Positions 45,440 to 56,968 of a DNA stretch of 64,000 bases are shown here, piece after piece (within the stretch, counting starts at the first letter, position 1; the number at the start of each line of letters is the position of its first letter). The DNA comes from Neopestalotiopsis rosae. Taxonomy: Eukaryota; Ascomycota; Sordariomycetes; Amphisphaeriales; Sporocadaceae. The notes under the pieces are model-generated. The model was given only the letters and a program-made list of their open reading frames with translations. It ran no database searches and was not told where the DNA came from. The stretch covers positions 1,488,001-1,552,000 of the forward strand of contig JALGAS010000009.1 of NCBI GenBank assembly GCA_023078685.1, in the 5' to 3' direction. Made by a program: the position numbers and the translations under genes.

Positions 45440-47407
45440 GGCGGCAGCGATGTTTGGACAAACTTCAAGTCGAGATCACCATGGGATTTACAGTGTGTTA
45501 AAATATGGTAATTCGTAGAAGGAGCCGTGAGTATATCCATGCTGGCAATTGAAATTCCATGAGGAAAGGGAGCGGAAAAAAAAGAAAAAAGACACGAACT
45601 GGAGATGAACTGACCATCGGGCTGGCTTGAAGTTAATACTCTGGGCCTTTCAGAATCGGTCAAATGCTTGCCCCGCTGGCACGGACGCCAGTCGACAATT
45701 CCCCATTGCGCGGGAGGGTGGTCTTTCCTTCTTCTGTAGCGCAACGGCATGTCTCGTAGACTGGAAAGGGCCGAGTGAACTCTAAAGAGTCATGAAAAGT
45801 TCTTGCTAAGCAGCTCTCGCCCCGGGACACTCATGCTTGAAGATAGCCCATGGGTCGTTTGTGTGATGGGACATCAGTAGAGGAACCATGGCCTTTTCGG
45901 CTTGACGACATAGTTTCATTAGACTGCGATATGAGTCCTGACAGCAGCTGTGATACTGTATAGAAGACGGGCAGTATGTTTTCGAATACCGACCATCAGC
46001 TCAATGGTTTCTGTCACTAAGGTCGTTTTGGCCTGTCGTCTGGGTAGCTGGGGAACTTGCCCCATAGAGCATGAGTACGACTCGCAAACGTCACCTTAAG
46101 GGCTACAAACTGTAGATTGGAAGTTTATGTCGACCCATTCTTCGGGCCAGATACATAGTTTCGAGACTAGACTACTTGTGGCTGCTGCCGGGCATGCTGG
46201 GCATTGAAGATGCACCTTAACAGCAGCGTGGCCGCTGTTGATGGATACGGTGATAAGGCCCGCTGCTCTCGACATCTCTCCGGAGCACATTCTGGATGTT
46301 TACGTGAGCAACTACAACGGCGCCAGAGAGCGCTAGTTCGATCGAATTCGAGCTTTGGACTGTCGCGCCGGAAGAGGATGTCGCATCCAACCAGCTTTCG
46401 ACGCAGCAGGGCGAACGCACTTGGCACTCACTGCAGCAGAGCCGAAACATGGAAGTGAAATCTGTGCTGACTTGGTTCTCAGCAGGCAGAAATAGCGCGG
46501 AAATCTTCCCGAAAAAGACTATCTGTGTTCAAGTTAGTCTAAATAGGATCTAGACTTCCTCAACCGACACTGTGGAAGACTGTGTTAACTGAGAAGTGTA
46601 TGATTTCCATCGGCTTCAATCTCAGCTGGCTCCTCGGTCACACAAGCAGGAATTCTGCGGGCGAGAGCGAATTTAGATAAACTCACAAACTGCACAGGTA
46701 AGTTAGGCAGTTAGTTCATCGCTCGCAGCTGCTGTCGTTTTCCGGTTGGTCGTTGTGCAAGCTGGCAACAGCAATTAAAGAACCAATCCTCGGTTTCAAA
46801 AGGTGGCGGTCGGCTTTAATGCTAGCAAAACTAAGGTCGCCTTTCCTATTGGCCACAATGCAAATCGCGCCGCAGCCACATCGACAAATGGTCCCATGAT
46901 ACCATCGGTCAAGGCTTTGAGCTCGCCAGGTGGCACTTTGCTGTGAAGATGGTCCACTTGTTCCAGAATTGAATGAGAATGATAATAAGAATTATTGGTG
47001 CAATTTGGCAAATAGAGTCACCAGAAATTTGGAAGATATCCAGAACTCGGCAGAAATAGAAATATCTAATCAGTGTAAAATCACCGAAATAAATGTGTAA
47101 TTGTCTATCGTAAGCAAAGAAAAGAAAAGCAAAGACTTTTGGCTTAATTCAAGTTATCTTTAATGATTCATGTCCCTCTCGGCAATATGTCTCTATTGTA
47201 CCATCGCTGAAGCTCAAGCGCAACCTTGCATGACCTTGCGGAGGACTGAACCACTTTCTACGGTTTCTGGAGCTGACTGCTCCGGCAGCTCCTACAGTGG
47301 CATGACTCATCTAGGAGTAACAGGCAATAACACATAAGAGGCAGGTCTCCTAAGCGAGAAAAATAAAATAGAAATGCGTCCTCCATATATGTGAGAGACT
47401 AGAAATC
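45440..47407. other. Intergenic between two membrane-protein genes
   Basis: Two kilobases with no supportable gene. Overlapping open frames near 46096-46458 on both strands look like chance. The region just upstream of 45439 should be the promoter of the PTH11-like gene. Confidence 0.5.
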
Positions 47408-48719
47408 TTAGTTCATGCTGGACCATGAGGATAATTTTTGGAGTTCATTTCTTTTGTGGATTTGACCTCCTTGAGTTATGGGTAACTCGCACAGTTCCGT
47501 AAAAGAACGGTCCACCGAACCTCCAGTAGTCCATCTTGAGAATCGACGCACCAGATTGCCAAGAAGCGTCAAACCATTCTGAAGTACAGGAACACATAAT
47601 GGAAAATTACTGACAATCGTGGCGGTGCTGACTTCTCGAATGCACCACGGAAACCAGACCGGCTCCGTAGGGTTTATGAAAACGTTGTACTTCATCATAA
47701 TCGCAGCGATCATCTACGGCCATGTTAGGAATTGAAACGGCTTCCAATTGTGAACATACCACAAAGATACCCATGCTGGAAAGGCAAATGAGGAATGCCT
47801 TCCTACTCAAAGGCATTAAAACAGTCTTTGATGGATCGCGGCCTGATTGCTTACTTCGTGGCATTTAACTGCAAATGAATAAAAGAAATTGTAGGAATGA
47901 AAATACAAATTGCATCGGTGGTCAGATTGAGGCTCATCTGAAGAATGTTGTAATTCGTCCACGTTAAGCATGCTTCTATATCTTGAAGAATCAGTTTGAG
48001 TGTATTCCGAGAAAGATTCAAGGACTCTTGGTAGCTTCGGTTGACCTAACCTACCGACATCTGGTTGAAGCACAAGGTACTGTGAGAATGGTCTGCACCA
48101 GCCACCGAACAGTGCTACTAGAATGGCAATGTAAGACGCCGCGAAGTAACCAGATACGATGTTCAAAACAACTTTTCGGTTGAGGAAGATACTGTTCTAG
48201 GGTTAGTACGCAAAAGCACAAGGCTACTGACGTTGATAACGTACGCTAAACGGTGATACAAAATGAGAAAACAGCATTTATTCCCCCACAAAGTTGTCTG
48301 TATTGCTGTTTCTGCTAGTATGTTGAGAATACCTAATTGTCGTCCATAGAGTATTTCTTGTTCTTCGGTCAAGTCCTCGAAATTTATGTTCGCCATAATG
48401 CCTTCATAGATAAAAAGGCTCGTCATTGCAATAGTGTAGGTTGCCTACGGCAAATAGACGCCTTCTTAATACCGATTCTTGACTGAGGGAAAAAGCTCGT
48501 ACCAGGATGAATATCATAAGAATGTCATCTAAGTGAATTTTCGTCCAAGGTTGATTCAAAAAAATGTACTGCGAAATGCTGAAGGACATATTAGTTTAGC
48601 GCTATATCGGAGGTTTTGGAAACGGACAATCTGGTGGAAATTACGCAAATACTGATGGCGTACCAAACCCAGCACTCAACAGTCAATCCTATTGACGGTG
48701 TTGGAAATAAAGTCATCAT
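47408..48719 (-). CDS. Second fungal rhodopsin-domain membrane protein
   Basis: A multi-exon gene rebuilt by frame: exon 1 48719-48628 (starts MMTLFPTPS, then GLTVECWVWYAISICVISTR), 48578-48503, 48444-48245, 48191-48055, an exon from 47975 (EACLTWTNYNILQMSLNLTT), and later exons with VLMPLSRKAFLICLSSMGIFV and MIAAIMMKYNVFINPTEPVW to a stop at 47408. The landmarks match the SAT4/fungal rhodopsin family: LDD after loop 1, a WGNKCCFLILYHRL helix 3, CLTWTNYN before helix 5, and WCIREVSTATIVSNFP at helix 7. One junction (about 47870-47910) is unresolved. A 64-nt gtattt...atcag intron keeps the frame but removes an IFIP stretch that looks coding, so either the exon choice is wrong or there is a small indel. 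It is in tandem with the 43904-45439 gene but clearly diverged from it. Confidence 0.65.
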
Positions 48720-49849
48720 ACACGTCTCAGGATGGAGAACTTGCTCATGGTGAGCGTAACTTTGACATGTAAGCAGGGTTCGAAATAAAGGTAAACATGG
48801 AATGTGAATACCTGGGTCGTCTTATTTTCGTACCGATTACTACTTATATCCTAATAAACTGGTATGACTGGTGAATTTGGGTTTCATCGTTCATTTTGTT
48901 GCCTCAGGTTGTCATCGAAACGAATCACTTGCCACTCGACCATAGTGAATCGTGCTCGCAATGTCTCACCAAAATCATCCAAGCATCTTGGACTAACGAA
49001 ACATGACGCCTTAATTACGGCAGGTCTCAGAACACAGAATCTGTAGAGGCTAGGATCAGCAATATAACTTGTATAGTAGTATTCAAGTACTACGTCTAGA
49101 ATACCATTCATCTATTATGACAAGACAATCAAGTCAATTGAATTAAACGATAAGTCCAAGATTGATTTCGTTCATCCAAGTAATTTGTGTATGGCAAATG
49201 CTTGGTTGAGGCTCAAACAATACGTTAAAATGCTGCAAAGGGTTGCCTCCATTTTTGGTTCCGTCCTCTTCGGGGATAGATTAAAGTAACTAGTAATTAG
49301 AAGAGTCTAGACTTCAGTGGCAGTCTCGAATAGCTTAAACATCAGAACCTAGTGGGCTCGACCGGTTCAGGCTCGAGCCTAATGGTGGCGCCATATTGAA
49401 TCGTTAGTAACGTCATCTGAAACAATTTTGCGCCTAATTAGCAAGGGTTCATACTCTTGTGACAACCTAACTAGGAGGCAGAAGTCATAGTCGTGGATTT
49501 GAGAGCGATACTAATGCCAAATGGAATATATGGCGATTAAATATTCGTATTTAAGTAGATAACATTGCACCAGTTTGAATATTATCTTGACGTGGATCTA
49601 TTTCATGAGACGATCAGCGAACTGCCGAATCACCAAAACAATCACTAGGCCTTTGAGACGTTGGGTCAAGAGATATTTAACAAGCATGGGGAATTCGCTG
49701 AACGAGACCTGCCGAAGTGCTCGTGAACAGAGTTGGGTCTGACGGATGTACATGAATGTCAGCGCCGGATATGGATCGTCCGTGCTCAAAGACAAGAGAT
49801 GAGGACAACAAGTACATAGAAGTCGATTTTGATTGTATCTGTAACCTAG

Positions 49850-50032
49850 AACAGTATTCCGGAAGGGCATCTTAGCACAAAACAGTATTCAAGGCACAGA
49901 ACAGTAGCCCAGCATAGAAGAGTATCCTAGCACAGAAGAATAACCCAATATCCCAAAATAGTATCTAAGTACAGAAGAGTATCCTAGCATCCCAGAAGGG
50001 TTACCCAGAAGTGACAGGACAGAAGAATCTCC
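49850..50032 (+). repeat. Degenerate minisatellite, forward arm
   Basis: About ten imperfect units of the type cacagaAgAGTATcctag with 16-22 nt spacing. The unit ACAGAAGAGTATCC at 49971-49984 recurs as an exact reverse complement at 50291-50304 and 50210-50223. Confidence 0.7.
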
Positions 50033-50204
50033 TGGCGTCTATAGAGTCGAATAAGCTCAGCCCCATGCCTCGAGCCTGGAATCACTGTGCTACACCGCTT
50101 CGTATTTGAAAAATATGCACCCGTCCATTTCAAGGTATGTAACTATTTCAAGAGAATAAAAACAGAAAAGGGTCGAAACGGATGTGAGAAGTCAACACGG
50201 TAGC

Positions 50205-50310
50205 CGACGGGATACTCTTCTGTCATGTTCATTCTGAAGTACTCTTGTGCCTTTGGGTATTGTTCTGTGATGAGATACTCTTCTTTGTTGGGATACTCTT
50301 CTGTCCTACA
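50205..50310 (-). repeat. Degenerate minisatellite, inverted arm
   Basis: GGATACTCTTCTGT and variants occur about five times. Read on the minus strand they encode an EEYP-like repeated peptide (TEEYPNKEEYLITEQYP), which may be the reason for the spacing or only a by-product of it. Confidence 0.65.
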
Positions 50311-51599
50311 CACAATAAGGATTCTCTGCCGAAATTGTAGTAATAAAATAAAAAAAACCTTGGAAGGGACCGACGTATATTTTCCCAATAAAAAGCTGTG
50401 ACCGCGCTATTGAGCATCACTTGAAGGTTCATCCAGCACATAAATTTGCCTTGTTATTATTGAGGAACACGTCAGCATACCTGAACCAAATAGGAAGCCT
50501 GATCCAGTAATTCTTAGTCAGTCTGTAAGTCACTTGTTCGCATCCCTCTGGACTCCCCTTCTCCGCTCATATCCATTTCCAATCCTCAGGCTATTCTCTA
50601 CGCTGTCGGGAGACGCGCTCTTTCGAGTTGAAGCATTTCCATAAAGGCGACAAGAGACGAGATGACGAGGGGGTCAGCGTGTAGAAAATGCCTCGATTCG
50701 TGTTTGTTGACAATGATCAGCGAATGTAGCCTTCTTTCAAGTCTATGACTAGCCCCCTTTGCCTGTTCGTGATGCATTGGTGAACTTGACCTTGGAGCCA
50801 TTTACGGTAGACCGGATGAGATCTAATTCCTTCATTTCTAGGGATCGGAGCTCAATGTGGACATTTCAACGAAAGCACTAAATTAAGACCAAATACCGGT
50901 ATCGGGTGCTTCTGCAACAGGTACAGGCCATAGTGATGGAGTTTTCCTCATCCTAAGTCTGCCCATTTGGGCATTTCTGAAAGGAGAAATACCAATTCTG
51001 TCGATATTGTAAGCCTCTGCGAGGCGACCTAGTGGCGGATGACCTGCGACAGCTCTGCTTCTAAGAATTCATGATTTTCGGGTATGCAAAAGAATGGGTG
51101 AGAATCAGTAAGGACGGAATAGGAATTTAGCTTCGAGCCACTAGAGAACGACTTTTCGGTGCGCCAGCTAATCACTGCCTGCCATGAAGCTCGACATGGT
51201 ATCTCGATTTAAGCCCGTAATGATGGTCCAATTTTACCAAAAGCTTGAAAATGTACCCAATAGTTCTGTGTTCAAGGAAAACATATGGAGCTGTATTGTA
51301 CTCAAGTATCATGGCCTCAGCATCATCAGCAAGCGCGAGAAATCAATTGTCCAAAGAACGTCTCTGATATTCGATAGCAGGCAGATAAATACAAGAAGCG
51401 ACAGCAGTTTCGAAGAAGGTGATGGAGCAAGTTGGTAGCAGACTGATATCGAGAAGGATGATCAAGATCACTCTGCCCGAAAGCGGTACAGAGGTTCGTT
51501 GACACCCACAATACAACAGACAGTTACATCTTTTTTGAATGGTATATCATCTAGTCACTGGTACTGCCAGCTTTATATGAACTCATTTGCCTCGACAAG

Positions 51600-52266
51600 T
51601 CTTCCGAAAACAAGACTTTCGATAATCTGTCTATTTCCGAGCAGCCTGAGTCCATGTCGATGTGCTCTGAATGCAGTCCGCTTCCTCTTTCTTGTTTGGA
51701 AGTAGTAGTTATGGACTCGTTCCGTCTCAGCTGGGGTGTCCTCATCGCATTAGACCCAATGACAAATGCCCATATTCTCCCTGTCATTTATATTTCTCAA
51801 ATTGTCATCGTTGGGCAGCCATGAGATCGACGCCCCCAGGATGCGGAGCAATTGAAGATAGGGCTTGCTTTGGGCTTCTCGTCGTCTGGACTCTTGTTCG
51901 ACAACCAGAACTACTGCGCTTTCGAGAAGCTGTTGTCTCTGCCCAACCGTCTGCTCCAACTTTGCATTCCTCATACCACTTAATTGCATTGATCGGGAGA
52001 TATATGTCCTAAGCACATTGCTGTACCCGGAGCTGAGTAGATATGGATGCCAGTCTACTACGGTTTGGGCTTGTAAGCAGCTTATGATCCATTTTGGCGA
52101 TAGGCAGGGGATGTTCAGCGCAAGAGCTTGCATATACTTGAGTTTTCTGGAGTGGGTTTCTGTGATCAGTGCTGTGAATGTAGCTCGTATGTCAGGCTTC
52201 ACATCCAGAGGCCCAATAGACTCGATTTGGCAGTATGACACAGAGATCGAGTGCGTTGGCTGGTAG
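51600..52266 (-). pseudogene. BRCT-domain fragment resembling Crb2/Rad9 checkpoint protein C-terminus
   Basis: The minus strand reads ATFTALITETHSRKLKYMQA, LALNIPCLSPKWIISCL, VDWHPYLLSSG and, after a Ser/Arg stretch, KPYLQLLRILGASISWL. This order matches my memory of the tandem BRCT region of fungal Crb2/Rad9 (53BP1-like) DNA-damage mediators, which bind phospho-histone H2A. The frame stops at 51750, and a further matching piece (IIESLVFGRLVEANEF) follows in another frame to about 51605. The large N-terminal part with the Tudor domain is absent from the upstream sequence. A candidate acceptor (cctaccag at about 52260) could mark an original exon start. I infer a transposed or decayed C-terminal fragment, not the organism's working checkpoint gene. 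Confidence 0.55.
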
Positions 52267-52755
52267 GAAGTGAACGTTCCCTGCTACGACGACTGGCTTG
52301 GAGTATCTCAATGTAAAACCACGGCTCGACTGTACAGACAGGATTACGTACACTGATCATGGGTCTCATTCCGTGATCAAGCTCACTGGGGTCATGTTCT
52401 CACTCAGCTATCTAACCCCTTTCATGTCGTCCACGCATAGTGGAAGCCAGCTCCCATAACAGTCCCCAAAATTCAGTCACTCTTTGTTCAGGATGGCTAT
52501 GCTTGGTCAGCGCATCGACTTGACATAAAGCCCCAAGCCCGCGAGGACTGTCGTGACGATTGAGAGAAATCTAACACTATCGATGCACAAGGTCTGGTGG
52601 GAACCCGGACAGACGGGTCAAATGCTTCCGACAACGTCGCTGTGTGCTTCATTGTGGCGAAGCTGCTTGGAAATGGACATATAAGTAGCTGGGCTTCTCC
52701 CCAGAAACATTGTTCGCACTTTCCCTTCAATTCATCCTGTTCGACTGACACCACC
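52267..52755. other. Intergenic
   Basis: About 490 nt upstream of the BRCT fragment and of the small two-exon frame. Nothing gene-like is seen, and no remainder of the checkpoint gene. Confidence 0.4.
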
Positions 52756-53040
52756 ATGAGTCAAGCCGGTAGATCCAACATGCAATCTATCAATAAGGAA
52801 GATGAGCAAAGTAGTGCTTTCCGAAGGGCAGGAGAATCTTGCAGCTATAGAGACTCAGGGTAGGCTCCTAATACCTTTGGTTATGTTGTGACTGACACCA
52901 TTAGCATTGAGCCAAGCACAATTGTTACGGATTCACGGCGCGACAAGGTTGACGAGGACTTGGACTCCGAATTAGAGCCCGACGGACCGTTTCCATCCAC
53001 TTTCAACTGTACAAAAGAGAATGAAGTTCTTTGCGGCTAA
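52756..53040 (+). CDS. Putative small acidic protein, two exons
   Basis: Not a recognised gene. Exons 52756-52859 and 52905-53040 joined by a 45-nt intron (gtaggc...attag with a CTGAC branch site) give 79 residues. The start is in a good context (caccATG). The second half is acidic (VDEDLDSELEPDGP) and ends NEVLCG. The splice signals and kept frame are the only support; no signal peptide or domain is visible, so it may be chance. Confidence 0.3.
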
Positions 53041-53551
53041 TATATTCACAATTCAGATAGATTTCAACAACAGCGCCGAAGCAAATGAGTGAAGTGGGGA
53101 GTCATTAGTGTTTGAAAACGTGGCGGCCGATTATTACGTGCCGCACAACCACGTTTTGAATGCTCGTTGGGGATGACCAATGTTCTGCATGATATGTGTT
53201 GCACTTTATGCCCGCTAATTCCTCTTCGCCTTCTATGCAGGATCGCTGACAAGGGCCCAAGTAATGCTACGGACACGTGAGTTCACTGTTGCCTAATGAT
53301 CCTTGTAGGCTGTTTACCTCAGATACAGTGGGTGCAAATTTCATCTCGATGGATCAAAGCCATGAAGCTTTTACTTACGGGCCAGGCCCCCACCCGAGAG
53401 CGGCATAACGACACATCGAATATGAGCTTCTGACCCATATGGCATTCAAAGAAACAAAACCTGCAAACGTGCAAGGGCTCAGCTCATATTAGCCATCAGC
53501 ACGAGTAATCATCCTCCCTAGACGACTCGCTAGCCAACGACACCACGACTA
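53041..53551. other. Intergenic upstream of the acetyltransferase
   Basis: About 510 nt with no gene. The last part should contain the promoter of the GNAT gene. Confidence 0.45.
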
Positions 53552-54217
53552 TTGGCAATTACGATGGAACGTTTCCCACCAGATCGTTACGAGATTATTA
53601 CTCCTCGCCTCATCATCCGGCAGGCTGTGCCTAAAGATGCTATAGCGTTCATCGGCTTGCTAGGCGAAATCGAGAACCTTCCTATGGGCGAGACAGAAGC
53701 AATCAAGGGGTTGACTGTTGACAATATGATTGAAAGAGTAGAAAAGTGGAGGAAAAATGCCTCAGATGGGAAGAATGCAATTCTGGCGGTCGCACTTCGC
53801 AAGACAGATCATGTCGTTGGCTACATGGGGTTTAACTGTTTCCATCCCAATCCGGAGGCCGATCGAACAGTTCCGGATCGCGATATGCCACTGCCGGGAG
53901 CTGAGGGTCGCTATTTGACTGATGTCGGGGTCGTGATCAATCACAAAGAGCGTCGCAAAGGTTACTCGACAGAAGTGGTCTGTGCCGCTATGGAGTTCGC
54001 GCTCTACTCTGTTGGCTGTAAAGTTGTTAGATTTGAGACTGGCATTGACAATGTGCCGTGGCAAACCCTCATGAGCTCGTTCGGATTCGACGCTGTGAAA
54101 AGCAAGGATGTATTGAGCTATGGCAATAAGCCTACAGGTTGGAAGTGGGAAGTCAATAGGACGGTATGGTCAGAGGCTAGGCAGAAGTTGGTAAATGCAG
54201 GCAGCTGGCCGCTCTAA
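53552..54217 (+). CDS. GNAT-family N-acetyltransferase (RimJ/RimL type)
   Basis: A 221-residue intronless frame. It begins with the typical RimJ/RimL entry ITPRLIIRQAVPKDAIAF, continues with a beta-strand HVVGYMGFNCFHPN and a second VGVVINHKERRKGYSTEVV. The last holds the acetyl-CoA pyrophosphate-binding motif A in the form RRKGYSTE (Q/R-x-x-G-x-G/A pattern with Tyr-Ser). It then has the amphipathic AMEFALYSVGCKVVRFETGI and the paired DNVPWQTLMSSFGF, as in enzymes that acetylate small amines or protein N-termini. The substrate cannot be told. An alternative start at codon 5 (MERFPPDRYEI) is in better agreement with family length. No breaks seen. Confidence 0.85.
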   Translation: MAITMERFPPDRYEIITPRLIIRQAVPKDAIAFIGLLGEIENLPMGETEAIKGLTVDNMIERVEKWRKNASDGKNAILAVALRKTDHVVGYMGFNCFHPNPEADRTVPDRDMPLPGAEGRYLTDVGVVINHKERRKGYSTEVVCAAMEFALYSVGCKVVRFETGIDNVPWQTLMSSFGFDAVKSKDVLSYGNKPTGWKWEVNRTVWSEARQKLVNAGSWPL

Positions 54218-54889
54218 CCTGCCCGCAATGTGAGGCTTGGGATAATCCATGGCCTCGACAGCTATATTGCTATGATAATTCGAGAGTCGTTTGCGGCAAT
54301 AAGAGACTTCACTTACTTTTTTTTTCTTTGGGGCGATAAATCACAACGGATTGGTAAACGATTTACGCAGCGTTGATGCTAAAGCGGACTAACGTTTCCC
54401 TGTGTTAATACGCTAGGCTCTAGGGCATCCACTCGTTCTCGCCTAACATCTAGAAGCCCGGCGGTCAGGATTCCACTGCCGTGCTTGGGCTCATGAAAGT
54501 TGGCAACAATTTGTACCGAGGGGAGTTCTTTTTCAATAGCGTTATTTCTAATAATTCTCATGCGCGCCGGATCTATTATCACGGATGCGATGCACTACGG
54601 AGATGATGATGGATGGCTGAAGGAGGCTCTCACGTTCTTCGCAGTGGTCTGTGCTATCCTATTCGCAGGGCTACTGAGAACACCACCTCGGAACGAAACT
54701 CGACGCCTGACGCCGACAAACAAGGACCATAACGCCAACAACAGCGATGCGCATTTGCCATAATCTAGAATAGTAAGAGCCGTGAAATCAAACGACAGTC
54801 CTCTACGCTAAAGCCAGTCGTACTTTGCAGATACTTTACGTGAGCCGTACGCGCTTCCGGCGTTTGTGGTGCTAGAATGACTGCTGCAG
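54218..54889. other. Intergenic with possible decayed sequence
   Basis: Contains a T8 run (54319-54327) and short frames near 54379-54763 on both strands without domains. It leads into a possible MFS remnant. Confidence 0.4.
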
Positions 54890-55127
54890 GGCTTCGGCCA
54901 CCTTGACCATTGGCCTCATCTTGCGCGAGTTGTTCCCGACGGCAGCGTGGGCTACGGCATCGCGGCCGTGGGCACCCAGGTCTTCACCCCGATGCGGAGC
55001 CGCCAGTCCCGCCTCGACGATCTACATGACTGGGGGCGTCGGCATTATCACTTCGGCCATTTACTCCTTCTCACCCAAGGGCAACAAGTATGATATTGAC
55101 CGTACCGACGAAGAGTTTGAACATTGA
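54890..55127 (+). pseudogene. Possible MFS transporter 3' remnant
   Basis: In one plus-strand frame the sequence gives VGYGIAAVGTQVFTP and in another YMTGGVGIITSAIYSF ending in a short acidic tail (DRTDEEFEH). These resemble, in order, a late helix and the C-terminus of fungal MFS transporters. Frame changes and missing length mean that at most a fragment remains. Confidence is low. Confidence 0.3.
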
Positions 55128-55478
55128 TTAGAAACTTGTATAAAATAGGCCACGAGGATGTACGTAAGATGTAAGTCTTTATGGGAGAGAGATGATTGGA
55201 TCATCAGTGATTTACTGGACGTTGACGTTGTACAAAGTATTAGGCAGACGTTTTCCATATCTAGTGTTTGCTTATATGCGAATGCGAGAAGTAGTATATA
55301 CGTGGGCTCGGTGGCGCAGCAGCTTATCCGAATGCGATTAACGACACTGTCTTGCAGAAACCTATAATTGACGTACAAGCCAGATATAAATATGACGGGC
55401 ATTGCATCACTTCATTTGATTATGACAATCAAGCCAAAAAAGACACACCGTCCGAAGCAAAAGAAGGCAACAATTACA
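55128..55478. other. Intergenic upstream of the alpha/beta hydrolase
   Basis: About 350 nt; nothing gene-like apart from the presumed promoter of the next gene. Confidence 0.45.
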
Positions 55479-56968
55479 ATGAAGTGCACCAAGGTTCTCC
55501 TCATCTTGGGTACCCAGTTGGGCCTCTGCTCGATAGCCGATGTAAGCAGAACTCCTGGCGACGACATAATTTGCACCAAGAAAAGTATTTAATTCTTTCT
55601 AGGCCGCCTACAATGGCACACAGAATAGCACTTACCTAATATATCCCCTCAGCATAGACGACGAATTCTCCTTTATCCTGACCGAAGCCCTCGCCCTGGC
55701 CAACGGTGGAGGTGCGTCCACGAGCGAGGTCCTCCGAGCTGCCAGCCAAATTGTGCCTGGTGATGGGGAAAGCTGGTATCAGGAATTCTACTGGCTGGCA
55801 GAGCAGATACACGGCCTGGCCTTGCAAGCCAGGACGCTCCCATCGAAGCGCGAAGCCCTCTTCCGCGCGTCTTCATACTACCGCCTCGCCAGCTTTTATC
55901 TCACCGGCAACGTGAGCGACCCTCGGCTCTACTCGGTATGGGATATCGCGCTCGACACCTTCCAAGAAGCTTTGTCATACCTTCCTATCCCCGGAGAGAA
56001 CATCACCATACAGGGTCTCGGTTACGAGATCCCTGGGTACGTTTTCAAAGCCCAACAAGGCAACAATTCTAAACTTCCAACCGTCATCATTGGTAACGGC
56101 TACGATGCACCTCAGGAAGATACTTGGCACGGGTTGGGCAAGGAAGTCGTCGACCGCGGCTGGAATTTGGTTACCTACGAAGGCCCAGGCCAGCCGAGCG
56201 TGCGACGACAGCAGGGACTCGGGTTCATCCCGAATTGGTGGAATGTCGTGTCGCCTGTGGTGGACTATCTGGCCACCCGGGACGACGTCGACATGGACAA
56301 TATCGCGCTGGTCGGAATTTCTTTTGGTGGCCAGCTAGCTCCGCTGGCGGCCACGCACGAGAACCGGATTAAGGCTGTGCTTTCTATTGACGGTCTCTAT
56401 GATATACAAAAGGCAATTTTGGACCAGTTTGGCCACCTTGCCACAATCTTTGCGACCGGTAATGCCACCGCCTTTGACCAGGCAGTCGAATGTGAGTACG
56501 CGAGCCAGGTGTTACCCTCAATGCCCTCCCTTTCGGCAGAGTGCGAACTACGATTCAAACTGTGGATAAAATAGTAATGCTGATCTTTTCTTCTCTGTTG
56601 ACTACGCAGATGAATTAAGCCAGCCAAATGCTCCTACAATTTTCAAATGGATCACTGGTCAGGGGCTCTGGGCCTCCAACACGACTTCGTACTATGACTG
56701 GATAGACCAGTTGGGAGCCTACAGCCTCACGCAAGACAAGGTAAACAATATTACGGCGTATCCTTGGGTCGGCCGGGGCGAGAACGACGATTCGGTTAGA
56801 GGACAGGAACCGATACTAGCCGGCTTCTACAACGCAAGTCCCAACCATAATGCTGCATACCATAGTTTTGCGACAGATCTCGGGGCTGGCCTGCATTGTC
56901 AACTGGGCGCTGAGCAGCACCTGTCACAGTTTGCGTTTGACTGGCTTGACGAAATCTTTTCGATCTGA
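55479..56968 (+). CDS. Secreted alpha/beta hydrolase (DUF1100 / PF06500-like)
   Basis: Three exons (55479-55541, 55603-56491, 56610-56968; introns 61 and 118 nt with gtaagc and gtgagt donors) give 436 residues. The start is a signal peptide (MKCTKVLLILGTQLGLCSIA). An all-helical N-terminal part (SWYQEFYWLAEQIHGLA, YYRLASFYL) precedes the hydrolase core, as in the 2,6-dihydroxypseudooxynicotine hydrolase/Ayg1-like family, which cleaves C-C or ester bonds. The nucleophile lies in GISFGG (G-x-S-x-G). A candidate Asp is in GRGENDD, and the C-terminal His is in LHCQLGAEQHLSQFAFDWL. Several N-x-S/T glycosylation sites fit secretion. The frame is intact. The substrate is unknown; Ayg1-type roles in pigment chemistry are possible but no polyketide synthase is near. 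Confidence 0.8.

Larger units (their letters stand above)
48720..51599. other. Gene-poor stretch with inverted minisatellite
   Basis: Nearly 2.9 kb without a supportable gene. It contains degenerate ACAGAAGAGTATCC-type repeats in one orientation (about 49850-50032) and in the opposite orientation (about 50205-50310). Short open frames such as 48864-49111 and 50598-50801 show no domains. Confidence 0.5.
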
